Below are positions 1-7,996 of a DNA stretch of 24,692 nt, piece after piece. Position 1 is the first letter of the stretch, and every line of letters starts with the position of its first letter. The stretch spans positions 1 through 24,692 of the forward strand of contig SLOW01000198.1 of NCBI GenBank assembly GCA_007132315.1. The letters run 5' to 3'. This DNA is from Opitutales bacterium (GTDB lineage: Bacteria; Verrucomicrobiota; Verrucomicrobiia; Opitutales; T3Sed10-336). A model generated the notes under the pieces. It searched no databases and had not been told where the DNA came from. It saw only the letters and a list, made by a program, of their open reading frames with translations. The translations under genes were made by a program, and so were the position numbers.

Positions 1-118
1 CACAAGCCCGCCGTGGCGGCGTTGGCCCTGCAACCGGCTTGCTCACGTACTCCAGTACTATCCCTGCGCCGGTTTTGGGTCCGCCTTGCCAGCCGAACTT
101 CTGCGATTTTTGCAACAT
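1..118 (-). other. Possible dispersed intergenic element or edge-truncated reading frame
   Basis: On the minus strand an ATG at 118-116 opens a frame (MLQKSQKFGW...) that stays open for 39 codons to the window edge. The stretch holds the near-palindrome GTACTCCAGTAC around 47-58 and the string GCGATTTTTGCAACATCA at 103-120. Its look recalls recurrent non-coding elements found between genes in several bacterial genomes, but that is memory and cannot be checked here. It could instead be the start of a real small gene cut by the window edge. No Shine-Dalgarno sequence is apparent. Confidence 0.3.
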
Positions 119-241
119 CAGAGTCGGGACAAGCGCCCCGGGCGATAAGGCCGGGGCGGAAGGGGCGACGGGTGCCGGGGAGATATCCGGCAAGAATCAA
201 GGTTCCCGGGACGAAGCCAGCGGCTTCTCAAACAGCGTTTC

Positions 242-267
242 CGGGCGGGTTTTCAGGGGGCCGCCCG
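242..267 (-). terminator. Hairpin just after waaA, possible terminator
   Basis: A perfect 7-bp stem, CGGGCGG (242-248) with CCGCCCG (261-267), encloses a 12-nt loop and lies 13 bp beyond the waaA stop codon. No clear U-run follows on the minus strand, so intrinsic termination is uncertain. The rest of 119-279 shows nothing I can assign. Confidence 0.3.
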
Positions 268-279
268 ATCCGAACGTTT

Positions 280-1614
280 TCAACTCGCTGCGGTCAGGAT
301 CTCGTCGATGACCTCGAGGGTTCTGGCCACCGCGCCGCGGTTGGCGGCGTGCCAGGCCCGGGCGTTGGCGGCGATCTGTCGGGAGCGTGCGGGATCGCGG
401 AGCAGCGCGATGGCCTGATCGGCCAGATCGACGTCGTCGCCGACCACGACCGCGGCTTCCGCATCGACCAGTTCGCGCGCGATGCCGCGAAAATTCGTCA
501 TGTAGGGACCGTAAAGCAGCGTTTTGCCGAAGGCGGCCGCTTCGATCGGGGTCTGGCCGCCGTCGTTGCGGTGCCGCGGTGACAGGGATTTTCCGATGAA
601 TGCGAGGTCGGCCAGTTGGGTGAACAGGAGGAGTTCGCCGGTGGTGTCGGCCACTGCCACATCGACGGTTCCAGACGCCGGGCCGTCGGTTCGGAAGTGC
701 CAGGTGAATTCGGACTGTTCCAGCAGGCGGCGGATTTCGTCGCGGCGTTCCATGTGACGCGGAACGATGAGAAGCCGGCAGGGCAGGCCTTCGTTCCGGG
801 TCCGCCGCAGGACGTCGAGCAGAGCGGCTTCTTCCCCCGGCCAGGTCGAGGAGCCGAGGAGGATTGGGGCAGGGGAGGCGGAGCGTTCTTCGCCGGTTGG
901 TGCGGAATCATCCAGCCCGAGTTCCTGTTTGAGCGCACGCTTGCGGTCGTCGTCCAGGACGGGGTCCAGGTTGACGTCGAGTTTGATGTTGCCGCTGACG
1001 GCGATCGTATCCGGCTCCGCGCCGAGCTCGCGGAACCGCCGGGCGTCGTCTTCCGAGGCGGCGAGGATGGACGCGAATTTCCGCAGGAGCCGGGAGGTCA
1101 GCGTGTGCAGGGCCAGCAGGCGGCCGTAAGAGCGGTCGGAGATCCGCGCGTTGATCAAGAGCAGCGGGACGCCCCGGGAGGCGGCCTGATGCAGGTGTTC
1201 GGGCCAGAGCTCGGACTCCATCAGCAGACAGAGGTCGGGTTGGATCCGGTTCCAGGCGCGGCGGCTGAAAGGAAAAAAATCGAGCGGGAAATAAGCCAGG
1301 CCGACGAGGTAATCGCGGTACCGTTCGCCGGCCAGGGCGTAGCCGGTGCTGGTGGTGGTCGTCAGAAAGACTTCGGTGTCCGGGCGCCGGGAAAGCTCGC
1401 GCAAAATCGGGGTGGCGGCGAAAATTTCGCCCACACTGACCGCCTGGATCCACACGCGGCGAACGCCCTCCCGTTTTGGCGGGAGGTTTTCGATGCGTCC
1501 GAAGCGGGTGGAAAACCCGTCGCGGTACCCCCCGCGTTTTTTCATCCGCAGCAGGTAGCGCGGCAGAAGGATCGTCAGCAAAGGAAGAAAGAGGATGCGG
1601 TAGGCCCAGATCAT
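280..1614 (-). CDS. waaA: 3-deoxy-D-manno-octulosonic acid (Kdo) transferase
   Basis: This 444-aa protein matches the WaaA/KdtA glycosyltransferase family, which transfers Kdo from CMP-Kdo to the lipid A precursor at the inner face of the cytoplasmic membrane. An N-terminal hydrophobic anchor (about residues 3-23) is followed by a basic stretch (MKKRGGYRDG). The conserved SVGE motif has Glu63, the family's proposed catalytic base, and MESELWP (132-138) is the second signature. The C-terminal half carries the nucleotide-sugar fold, including NDGGQTPIEAAAFGK. Length is close to the usual 420-430 aa. The start is ATG at 1614; no strong Shine-Dalgarno sequence is seen. It is divergent from the M16 peptidase gene with a 197-bp gap. 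No other lipopolysaccharide gene lies in the window. Assignment is firm; whether one or more Kdo residues are added cannot be read from sequence. Confidence 0.93.
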   Translation of the reverse strand: MIWAYRILFLPLLTILLPRYLLRMKKRGGYRDGFSTRFGRIENLPPKREGVRRVWIQAVSVGEIFAATPILRELSRRPDTEVFLTTTTSTGYALAGERYRDYLVGLAYFPLDFFPFSRRAWNRIQPDLCLLMESELWPEHLHQAASRGVPLLLINARISDRSYGRLLALHTLTSRLLRKFASILAASEDDARRFRELGAEPDTIAVSGNIKLDVNLDPVLDDDRKRALKQELGLDDSAPTGEERSASPAPILLGSSTWPGEEAALLDVLRRTRNEGLPCRLLIVPRHMERRDEIRRLLEQSEFTWHFRTDGPASGTVDVAVADTTGELLLFTQLADLAFIGKSLSPRHRNDGGQTPIEAAAFGKTLLYGPYMTNFRGIARELVDAEAAVVVGDDVDLADQAIALLRDPARSRQIAANARAWHAANRGAVARTLEVIDEILTAAS

Positions 1615-1674
1615 TATGGTGTTCGGTCACGGCAACCGTAACGCCAAAGGTTTCGGTGTTGAAAGCCTGTTTTC

Positions 1675-1702
1675 TTTTCCGCAGTGGCGTAAAAGCGGAA
1701 AA
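1675..1702. repeat. Dyad in the waaA / M16 divergent promoter region
   Basis: Perfect 8-bp inverted repeat TTTTCCGC (1675-1682) and GCGGAAAA (1695-1702), with a 12-nt spacer, lies in the 1615-1811 gap between two divergent genes. It could be an operator or an RNA hairpin in the waaA leader. A -10-like GATAAT at 1787-1792 precedes the peptidase ATG by about 20 bases, but I see no good -35 for it. Confidence 0.3.
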
Positions 1703-1811
1703 AAGTTTGATCCAATCCGGCTGTTGCCTGTCGTTTCTGGTTCGGTTTCTTTTCGCCTGACCTCCCCGGTGGATCGTTCAGGTCTGGATAATATCAACCA
1801 GCCGTCGCCAA

Positions 1812-4685
1812 ATGAAATACAAGCTGATCTTATTCGTTTCCGTCACCGCGTTTCTCGCCAGCCCTCTCTGGGCGGAACGGTCCTGGCCTTTCGAGGAGAG
1901 CGATCTTTCTCCGGATCCGCAGGTGACCTGGGGCGAACTCGACAGCGGCGTGCGTTACGCCGTTCTCCCCAACGCGGAGCCGCGCGACCGGGTCAGTCTC
2001 CGCCTCTTCGTGCGGGCCGGTTCGCTGCAGGAAACCGACGACCAGCGCGGTCTCGCCCATTACCTGGAACACATGGCTTTCAACGGCACGGAGCATTTCG
2101 ACCCGGGCACGTTGGTGGAGTATTTCCAGAACCTCGGGATGGCCTTCGGGGCCGACACCAACGCCTATACCGGGTTCGACCGGACCGTGTACCAGATCGA
2201 GCTGCCCGACACCGAACGGGACTCCCTGGACGAGGCTCTTCTGGTCTTGCGGGATTTCGCCGACCGGATGCTGCTCGACGAGGACGAGGTCGAGTCGGAG
2301 CGCGGCGTGATCCTGAGTGAGATGCGCTCGCGCGATTCGGTCCGTTTCCGCACTGCGGTGGAGGAGTTTTCGTTTCTGTTGCCCGAAGCGATCATCGCAC
2401 AACGGTTTCCCATCGGGGTGGAAGAGGTGATTCGACAGGCCGGCCGCGATGACTTGGCCGCCTTTTACGATGCCTGGTATCGCCCGGAGAGGACGGCGAT
2501 TGTCGTTGTCGGCGAGGTGGAGCCGGACGCGGTCGAGCCCTTGATCGAGAAGCATTTTGCCGATTTTGCGGGACGTATGCCCGAACCGGCCGAGCCCGAG
2601 CGCGGCCGGGTGGTGGCCCGGGATGGCGCGGCGCGGTTGCATACCGAGTCCGAAGCGGCCACCACACGGGTCGCCATCCAAAGTATGCAGCCCTACGAGC
2701 CGCGTCCGGACACGTCTGAAGCCCGCCTTGAGACCCTGACGCGATCGGTGGCCATGCAGATGTTGAACCGGCGGCTTGACGTTCTGGCCGACGAGGAAGA
2801 CGCGCCGTTTTCCTCGGCGTCGGTGGCGGCCTACGATCTGTTTGATTTTTTCACCAATGCGGCGGTCGAGCTACACACCCGTTCCGAAGACTGGGAAGCC
2901 GCTCTGGAAACGGCTGAAACCGAACTGCGCCGGGCGTTGCTCCACGGTTTCCGGGAGGGCGAGCTGAGCGAAGTGCGGGCGCGGCTGATCAACAACTACG
3001 AGGAAGCGGCCCGCCGCGCGCCGACCCGAAGGTCCCGCGATCTCGCCGAATCCCTGGTGCGCTCCTTTTCCGGAAACACGGTGTTTACCGACCCCCGGGC
3101 CGAACTCGACCTGATGAAGCCGGCGTTGGAAGAGATGACGGTCGAGGCCTGTCACGAGGCCCTGCGGGACGCTTTCCCGGAAGGGAACCGGTTCCTGTTT
3201 GTCACCGGCGACGTCGCCTTTCCCGATCCCGAGGCGACGATTCTCGAGGTTTACCGGTCCAGTGCCGCCAGGGAGGTGGAACCGCTCGAAGAGATGGCCG
3301 ACGTCGCCTTTGCTTACGATTCTTTCGGCGAAACCGGCATCGTGGCCGAAACGACCCATCACGAAGATCTGGAAATCTATCAGCTCCGGTTCGAGAACGG
3401 AGTTCGCCTGAATCTCAAGCAAACCGATTTTTCCGCGAACGAAATTCGCCTGGCCGCGCGACTGGGCGGCGGCCGGCTGGAGCTGCCGGAGGATCGTCCC
3501 GCTCTGGCGTTGCTTGCCGGCGCCACCTTTATCCGGGGCGGGCTGGGCGAGCACTCTCACGACGAACTCCGCCGGATCTTTGCCGGTCGCAATGTCGGTT
3601 GGAGTTTCGCCGCGGGCGACGACGCCTTCGATTTTCGCGGCACCACGAGCCCCGAGGATCTGGAGGCGCAACTCGCTCTGCTGGCGGCTTATATTTCCGA
3701 TCCGGGTTACCGGGGGGAAGCGTTGCGACGGGCGCGTGAGGGGATCGAGGAGCGTTATACCTCGGCACGGCATACGGCTTCGGGCGTACTGCAGAACGAG
3801 GTGATGCGGTTGCTGGCCGGAGGGGACCCGCGATTCGGCCTGCCTCCCCGCGACGAGGTGGATGCTCTCGACCTGGACGCGGTGCGCGATTGGCTGAACG
3901 AACCGTTGCGGGATGGTTACCTGGAAATAAGCGTGGTCGGGGATTTTTCCGATGCCGATGCCGTCATCGCCAAGGCCGCGGAGACCGTGGGTGCACTGCC
4001 CGGGAGGCGGCACGAGAAAGAGGCTCGTGAGGACCGGCGGCAACTCGAGGCCGCCGAACCCGGCGGCGAGCACCGGTTCGAATTCGAGTCGCGGATTCCC
4101 AGCGGGATCGCCGCGGTTTTCTGGCCGACCACCGACCGGCGGGAGATAGCCCGGGACCGGCGTTTGACCGTGCTCTCCCGGGTGTTTTCCGATCGGATGC
4201 GGGTGCGCATTCGGGAGGAGATGGGCGAAGCGTACAGTCCGTACGCGGTCAGCAACACCAGCGATACCTACCGGGATTTCGGTTGGTTTTACGGCCTGGT
4301 CGGGGTGGATCCGGACAAAGCGGACGAGGTGGCCGAGGTGGTGACGGAGATCGCGCGCGATTTGCACGCGGGCGACATTTCCGAGGACGAACTGCAGCGG
4401 GCCCTGCGGCCATTGCTGACGTCACTGCGGGACACGGTGCGGGAAAACCGCTACTGGCTCGAGTCGGTGCTGGCGTCTTCGCAGGAGCAACCGTTGCGAC
4501 TGGACTGGGCGCGGGACATGAGTTCGGATTTCTCCGGGGTGGCGGTCGGGGACTTGCGGGAACTCGCGCGCGAATACCTTGATCCCGAGCGGGGAATCCG
4601 GGTGCTGATTATTCCGGTGGACGCCGAAGGCGAGGTGCTCGAAGCCGACGAGTCCGAGGTCGAGCCCGCCGGCGCCGGATTATGA
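1812..4685 (+). CDS. Secreted M16 (insulinase/pitrilysin) zinc metallopeptidase
   Basis: This 957-aa protein has an N-terminal signal peptide (MKYKLILFVS, hydrophobic core to about residue 19, likely cleavage after Leu-Trp-Ala at 19-21), so it should act outside the cytoplasm, probably in the periplasm. The inverted zinc motif HxxEH is at His83-Glu86-His87 and the distal zinc ligand is most likely Glu163 in ESERGVILSE, 76 residues on as in M16 enzymes. The length fits the full four-lobed architecture (two catalytic-type and two M16_C-type lobes). The second half, from about residue 505, lacks HxxEH and would be the inactive half of the clamshell. Family members degrade peptides up to small proteins; the substrate is unknown. 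PqqL-like enzymes are the nearest group I recognise, but no pqq gene is present. The start is ATG at 1812, with no clear Shine-Dalgarno sequence. A GC-rich hairpin with a T-run follows the stop. Confidence 0.92.
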   Translation: MKYKLILFVSVTAFLASPLWAERSWPFEESDLSPDPQVTWGELDSGVRYAVLPNAEPRDRVSLRLFVRAGSLQETDDQRGLAHYLEHMAFNGTEHFDPGTLVEYFQNLGMAFGADTNAYTGFDRTVYQIELPDTERDSLDEALLVLRDFADRMLLDEDEVESERGVILSEMRSRDSVRFRTAVEEFSFLLPEAIIAQRFPIGVEEVIRQAGRDDLAAFYDAWYRPERTAIVVVGEVEPDAVEPLIEKHFADFAGRMPEPAEPERGRVVARDGAARLHTESEAATTRVAIQSMQPYEPRPDTSEARLETLTRSVAMQMLNRRLDVLADEEDAPFSSASVAAYDLFDFFTNAAVELHTRSEDWEAALETAETELRRALLHGFREGELSEVRARLINNYEEAARRAPTRRSRDLAESLVRSFSGNTVFTDPRAELDLMKPALEEMTVEACHEALRDAFPEGNRFLFVTGDVAFPDPEATILEVYRSSAAREVEPLEEMADVAFAYDSFGETGIVAETTHHEDLEIYQLRFENGVRLNLKQTDFSANEIRLAARLGGGRLELPEDRPALALLAGATFIRGGLGEHSHDELRRIFAGRNVGWSFAAGDDAFDFRGTTSPEDLEAQLALLAAYISDPGYRGEALRRAREGIEERYTSARHTASGVLQNEVMRLLAGGDPRFGLPPRDEVDALDLDAVRDWLNEPLRDGYLEISVVGDFSDADAVIAKAAETVGALPGRRHEKEAREDRRQLEAAEPGGEHRFEFESRIPSGIAAVFWPTTDRREIARDRRLTVLSRVFSDRMRVRIREEMGEAYSPYAVSNTSDTYRDFGWFYGLVGVDPDKADEVAEVVTEIARDLHAGDISEDELQRALRPLLTSLRDTVRENRYWLESVLASSQEQPLRLDWARDMSSDFSGVAVGDLRELAREYLDPERGIRVLIIPVDAEGEVLEADESEVEPAGAGL

Positions 4686-4692
4686 GTCCCGC

Positions 4693-4710
4693 CGGGCGGC
4701 CGCCCGTTTT
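4693..4710 (+). terminator. Intrinsic terminator after the M16 peptidase gene
   Basis: The palindrome CGGGCGGCCGCCCG (4693-4706) is followed directly by TTTT (4707-4710), 7 bp after the TGA stop. The likely fold is a 5-bp GC stem with a GGCC loop. The U-run is short, so strength is uncertain. Confidence 0.55.
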
Positions 4711-4797
4711 CGCAGAATGTTAAGGGGTTGACTCCGCTGGAGAACAATTTCATTACTGGCGGTTTATCCAGGAAAAAGCCGCTTCATCTCAGCATAC

Positions 4798-5472
4798 ATG
4801 AAGAAAAAGAAGACTTCTGAACCGGAAAAGCAGGTCCCCGCGGACGAACGCAACATCGTGGCCGTGGACGAGGCTTACAAGGAAGCCAGCCTGGAAGATC
4901 GCGTCTATCTGATCTGGCACAAGTACAGTTCGTGGATCGTGGCCGTGGTGATCGCGGTGTTCGCCGGTTTGATCCTTTATTTTGCCTTGATTTTTCTGGC
5001 GGAACGGCGCGAAACGGCCATCCGCGAAGCCTATGCGGCGGCCACGACGCCCGAGGCCAGGGAGACGTTCGTCCGGGAGAACGCAGGACACCCGCTGGCC
5101 GGGGCCGCGAGCTTGGAGTTGGCGGACCAGCGTTTCGAGGGCGAAGATTACGAAGGGGCGGCGGAGTTCTACGCGTTCGCCGCCGAGAGTCTCACGGGCC
5201 ATCCGTTGAAAGGCCGCGCCCGCTTGGGCGAGGCTGTGGCCTATGTCATGCTCGACCGTCCGGAGGACGCGGAACGGGTGTTGGCCGGTTTGGCCGGGGA
5301 CGAGGACATCCTCCAGTCCGTGCGGATGGAAGCCAAGTACAGTCTGGCTTCACTCGCTTTCGAGCAGGGTGACTATGATCGCGTTCGGGATCTGGCGCGG
5401 GAACTCGAAGAAGAGGATATGATGGGGTTCTGGAGCAACCGGACCCGCATGCTGGTGGACGACATTCCCTGA
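4798..5472 (+). CDS. Membrane-anchored TPR-like protein, YfgM type
   Basis: This 224-aa protein has a charged N-terminus (MKKKKTSEPE), one transmembrane helix at about residues 46-68 and a helical, tetratricopeptide-like C-terminal region. That gives a cytoplasmic N-terminus and an exported repeat domain. The layout matches the YfgM/TPR_21 family, whose E. coli member associates with the SecYEG translocon and periplasmic chaperones. The function here is inferred from architecture only. Repeat-like helices include GRARLGEAVAYVMLDRPEDA and KYSLASLAFEQGDYDRVRDL. The start is ATG at 4798; a candidate -35 TTGACT lies at 4728-4733, but the matching -10 is poor. It stands alone between a terminator upstream and the promoter-bearing 227-bp gap before ptsI. 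It could also be a generic membrane-tethered TPR adaptor. Confidence 0.7.
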   Translation: MKKKKTSEPEKQVPADERNIVAVDEAYKEASLEDRVYLIWHKYSSWIVAVVIAVFAGLILYFALIFLAERRETAIREAYAAATTPEARETFVRENAGHPLAGAASLELADQRFEGEDYEGAAEFYAFAAESLTGHPLKGRARLGEAVAYVMLDRPEDAERVLAGLAGDEDILQSVRMEAKYSLASLAFEQGDYDRVRDLARELEEEDMMGFWSNRTRMLVDDIP

Positions 5473-5547
5473 CGCCGGCAGCGGCCACATCGAACTGCCG
5501 GGGGAAAATGCCGGGTCGATGCGGGTTGGTTGACCCGTGTTACGCGA

Positions 5548-5576
5548 TTGACAGAGACAGGCCGTCGTTTTAAAAG
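5548..5576 (+). promoter_or_regulatory. Candidate sigma-70-type promoter for ptsI
   Basis: A consensus -35 TTGACA (5548-5553) is followed, after a 17-bp spacer, by TAAAAG (5571-5576, 4 of 6 matches to TATAAT). Transcription would begin near 5583, leaving a leader of about 115 nt before the ptsI ATG. Nothing else is assignable in the rest of 5473-5699. Confidence 0.45.
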
Positions 5577-5699
5577 AGTCCCATCGTTCGCCGGAGTTCG
5601 ATTTTGTGTTGTTTCCGTCGTGCCGGTGGTGATTGGATGGAGGCGGACCGGTCGGATCGACAAGGTTCCCGGGCATATTGTATCTAAGCGCAGTAAAAC

Positions 5700-7463
5700 A
5701 TGGCAGAATCGCGAACCGAGCAATTTTTCAAAGGTATTTCCGCTTCGCCCGGTGTTGCTTACGGTCCCGTCCATGTTTACCTGCCGAAGGAACTGGAAAT
5801 TCCCGATCATTCGATTTCCGAGGATCAGCAGGAGGACGAAATCGAGTATTTCGATGAGAAGCTCCTCGCCACGCGGAAGGAAATCCTGGGCCTGCGTGAC
5901 GCGGTTTCAGGGCGTCTGGGGCGGGAGTCGGCGGGCATTTTCGACGCGCATCTGCTGGTGCTCGAGGACCGCGTGCTGATCGAGGAATCGATCCGCGAGA
6001 TGCGGGAAACGGGCAAGAATATCACGTATTGCGTCAACAAGGTGGCCCAGCGCTACATCGACGCTTTCGCCAATATCGACGACGAGTACCTGCGCGAGCG
6101 AGCGAACGATATCCGCGACGTCACCAAACGCCTTCTCCATCACCTCGTCGGTGAAAGCAGACACGGACTGGAACCGATCCTGGAGAACAGAATCATCGTC
6201 GCGCGCGATGTGTCGCCGTCGGATACGGCCGGTTTCGAGCGAGGCAAGGTCCTCGGGGTTGTGACCGACGTCGGCAGCAAGACCAGCCATGCCGTTATCA
6301 TGGCGCGATCTATCCAGGTGCCGGCTATTGTCGGCATGCGCAATTTCACATCTCTGGTCAAGGAGGGTGATGAGGTTCTCGTGGACGGCTACGACGGTAC
6401 GGTGGTGATCAATCCGTCCGAGAAGACCCTGTTTGGATACGGCAAGTTCGAGGAAAAGAAGCAGGCTCTGCGGCGTCGCGTGCACGCCGAAGCGGGCGAG
6501 CCTTCGCGGACGCTGGAGGGCGTACCGATCGATCTGCGGGCGAATATCGAGGGGCCGGAGGAGGTCGGCCGGGTCAAGGATTGCGGGGCCGCGGGCGTCG
6601 GATTGTTTCGAACGGAGTTTCTGTTTCTGAAGGATTCCGGTTTTCCTTCGGAAGAGGAGCAGTACCAGGCCTACCGCACGGTCGCCGCCGAAGTCGCGCC
6701 CGATCCTGTGGTGATCCGGACCCTCGATCTTGGCGGCGACAAGTTTCCCAACAGCATTTATCCGACCGATCGCGAGGCCAATCCCTTTCTCGGGCTTCGC
6801 GCCATCCGTCTCTGCCTGGAAAACCCGGATCTCTTCAAGAGACAGTTGCGTGCGATCCTGCGCGCTTCCGCCCACGGAAACGTCAAGTTGATGTATCCGA
6901 TGATCAGCGGAGTCGGAGAGCTCGATCGAGCGAACGCCTACCTGGCCGAGGCCAAGGAGGAGCTCGACCGCAAAGAGCAGGATTACGACCGGGGGATCGA
7001 GGTCGGCACCATGATCGAGATTCCCAGCGCGGCGATCACGGCGGACTTCCTGGCGCGCAAATGTGATTTCTTCAGTATCGGCACCAACGACCTGATCCAG
7101 TACCTGCTGGCCATCGATCGGCTCAACGAGCGAATCGCCCACCTGTACGAACCCGCCCACCCCGCGGTCCTGCGAATGGTGCGCGGGGTGGTCGAGGCGG
7201 CCCACGCACAGGGCATCCGGGTCAGCGTCTGTGGCGAAGTCGCCGGGGATGCGGTATTGGTGCCGGTGCTCCTGGGCCTCGGTGTGGATGAACTCAGCCT
7301 GGTCGCTTCCGGCCTCCCGGGGATCAAGTACATGATCCGAAACCTGGAGTTTTCCGCCATGGAATCACTCGCCGCCGAAATGCTCGAGCTCGGGGACCCG
7401 TGCGAGCTTATTCAGCTTGCGGAGACCTTTTACGAAAAGCACGTGGCCGGTTTGATCACTTGA
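5700..7463 (+). CDS. ptsI: Phosphoenolpyruvate-protein phosphotransferase (PTS enzyme I)
   Basis: This 587-aa protein is full-length for enzyme I, which takes phosphate from phosphoenolpyruvate onto a histidine and passes it to HPr. The N-terminal phosphohistidine domain has the active His197 within GSKTSHAVIMARS, matching the E. coli His189 motif. The PEP-binding TIM-barrel domain shows GLFRTEFLFL, RTLDLGGDK, a metal-binding segment near EVGTMIEIPSAA, and SIGTNDLIQY. The catalytic cysteine lies in VCGEVAGDAV near the C-terminus. The start is ATG at 5700 (MAESRTEQFFKGISASPGVA), matching the family N-terminus. No HPr, EIIA, EIIB/C or HPr kinase gene is visible nearby. The last 8 bp overlap the convergent receiver-domain gene. 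Confidence 0.95.
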   Translation: MAESRTEQFFKGISASPGVAYGPVHVYLPKELEIPDHSISEDQQEDEIEYFDEKLLATRKEILGLRDAVSGRLGRESAGIFDAHLLVLEDRVLIEESIREMRETGKNITYCVNKVAQRYIDAFANIDDEYLRERANDIRDVTKRLLHHLVGESRHGLEPILENRIIVARDVSPSDTAGFERGKVLGVVTDVGSKTSHAVIMARSIQVPAIVGMRNFTSLVKEGDEVLVDGYDGTVVINPSEKTLFGYGKFEEKKQALRRRVHAEAGEPSRTLEGVPIDLRANIEGPEEVGRVKDCGAAGVGLFRTEFLFLKDSGFPSEEEQYQAYRTVAAEVAPDPVVIRTLDLGGDKFPNSIYPTDREANPFLGLRAIRLCLENPDLFKRQLRAILRASAHGNVKLMYPMISGVGELDRANAYLAEAKEELDRKEQDYDRGIEVGTMIEIPSAAITADFLARKCDFFSIGTNDLIQYLLAIDRLNERIAHLYEPAHPAVLRMVRGVVEAAHAQGIRVSVCGEVAGDAVLVPVLLGLGVDELSLVASGLPGIKYMIRNLEFSAMESLAAEMLELGDPCELIQLAETFYEKHVAGLIT

Positions 7464-7890
7464 CCGGAGTTTTCCTAGGAGGCTGTCGGGCTTCGCCTCC
7501 GATTTCGAGCAGGCGCCGCACGCGGGAGAGGAATTCGGCCGGCCGGAATGGTTTGGCGATGAAATCGGCGCGTGCGTCGAGATCCTTGTCCGGATCGAGC
7601 ACGTTGGTCGAATAGCCTGACATGTAAAGGATTCGGGTACCGGGAATGAGACTCCGGCACTGGTTGCCCAGCCGTTTACCGTCCATTTTCGGCATGACCA
7701 CATCCGTGACGACAAGATCGATCTCGCCGGGATGCTCCGCGAAATACGCGTATGCTTCCCGCCCGTCTCCGGTTGCGATGATCCGGTAGTGATCGAGTGA
7801 GAGAATCTCCGAGACCATGGCCCGGACGAGGGGATAGTCCTCAGCCAGCAGAATCGTGGCTGTGGTATTGTCTGGTTCGTGTACTTCCAT
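7456..7890 (-). CDS. Stand-alone response-regulator receiver protein (CheY-like)
   Basis: This 144-aa protein is a single receiver domain without an output domain. The acidic pair Glu17-Asp18 is in ILLAEDYPLVR, the phosphoacceptor is Asp63 in VVTDVVMPKMDG, the conserved Ser/Thr is Ser91 in MSGYS, and the lysine is Lys113 in AKPF. The set is complete, so the domain should be phosphorylatable. MSGYS and AKPF resemble receivers found C-terminal to hybrid histidine kinases, but no kinase gene lies nearby, so the partner is unknown. It converges on ptsI with an 8-bp overlap of coding ends and is divergent from miaB. The tail (GEARQPPRK) is encoded by the repeat-like sequence at 7476-7500 and is probably not part of the fold. 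The start is ATG at 7890. Confidence 0.85.
   Translation of the reverse strand: MEVHEPDNTTATILLAEDYPLVRAMVSEILSLDHYRIIATGDGREAYAYFAEHPGEIDLVVTDVVMPKMDGKRLGNQCRSLIPGTRILYMSGYSTNVLDPDKDLDARADFIAKPFRPAEFLSRVRRLLEIGGEARQPPRKTPVK
7476..7500. repeat. Partial copy of a TAGGAG-CTGTCGG palindromic element
   Basis: TAGGAGGCTGTCGG (7476-7489) differs by one base from the left arm of the long palindrome at 17035-17068, and is followed by GGCTTCGCC, the reverse complement of that palindrome's centre. The right arm is missing. It can instead fold as GGAGGC with GCCTCC. It lies inside the 3' end of the receiver gene, just past the ptsI stop. A 13/14 match can arise by chance in 25 kb, so this rests on position and structure. 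Confidence 0.35.
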
Positions 7891-7996
7891 TCCGAGGGAC
7901 GGGATTCCTCACTGTAATCGAGAAAGATTCCGGATTCCAGTTCTATTTTCCCATTTGACCCCGGCCTCTTCGTCGGGCAAAGTCGTTGGTTTTCCC

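Noticed and set aside
616..1641. 341-codon plus-strand open frame opposite waaA
   Set aside because: The minus strand encodes a full Kdo transferase with SVGE and MESELWP motifs; the plus frame is Gly/Pro/Arg/Glu-rich shadow sequence.
2871..4367. 498-codon minus-strand frame opposite the M16 peptidase
   Set aside because: The sense strand shows a signal peptide, HxxEH and full family length; the antisense product has no coherent domain.
7856..7996. Upstream extension of miaB to a GTG at 7856
   Set aside because: The extra 47 residues match no MiaB N-terminus and overlap the divergent receiver gene; ATG 7997 gives the canonical start.
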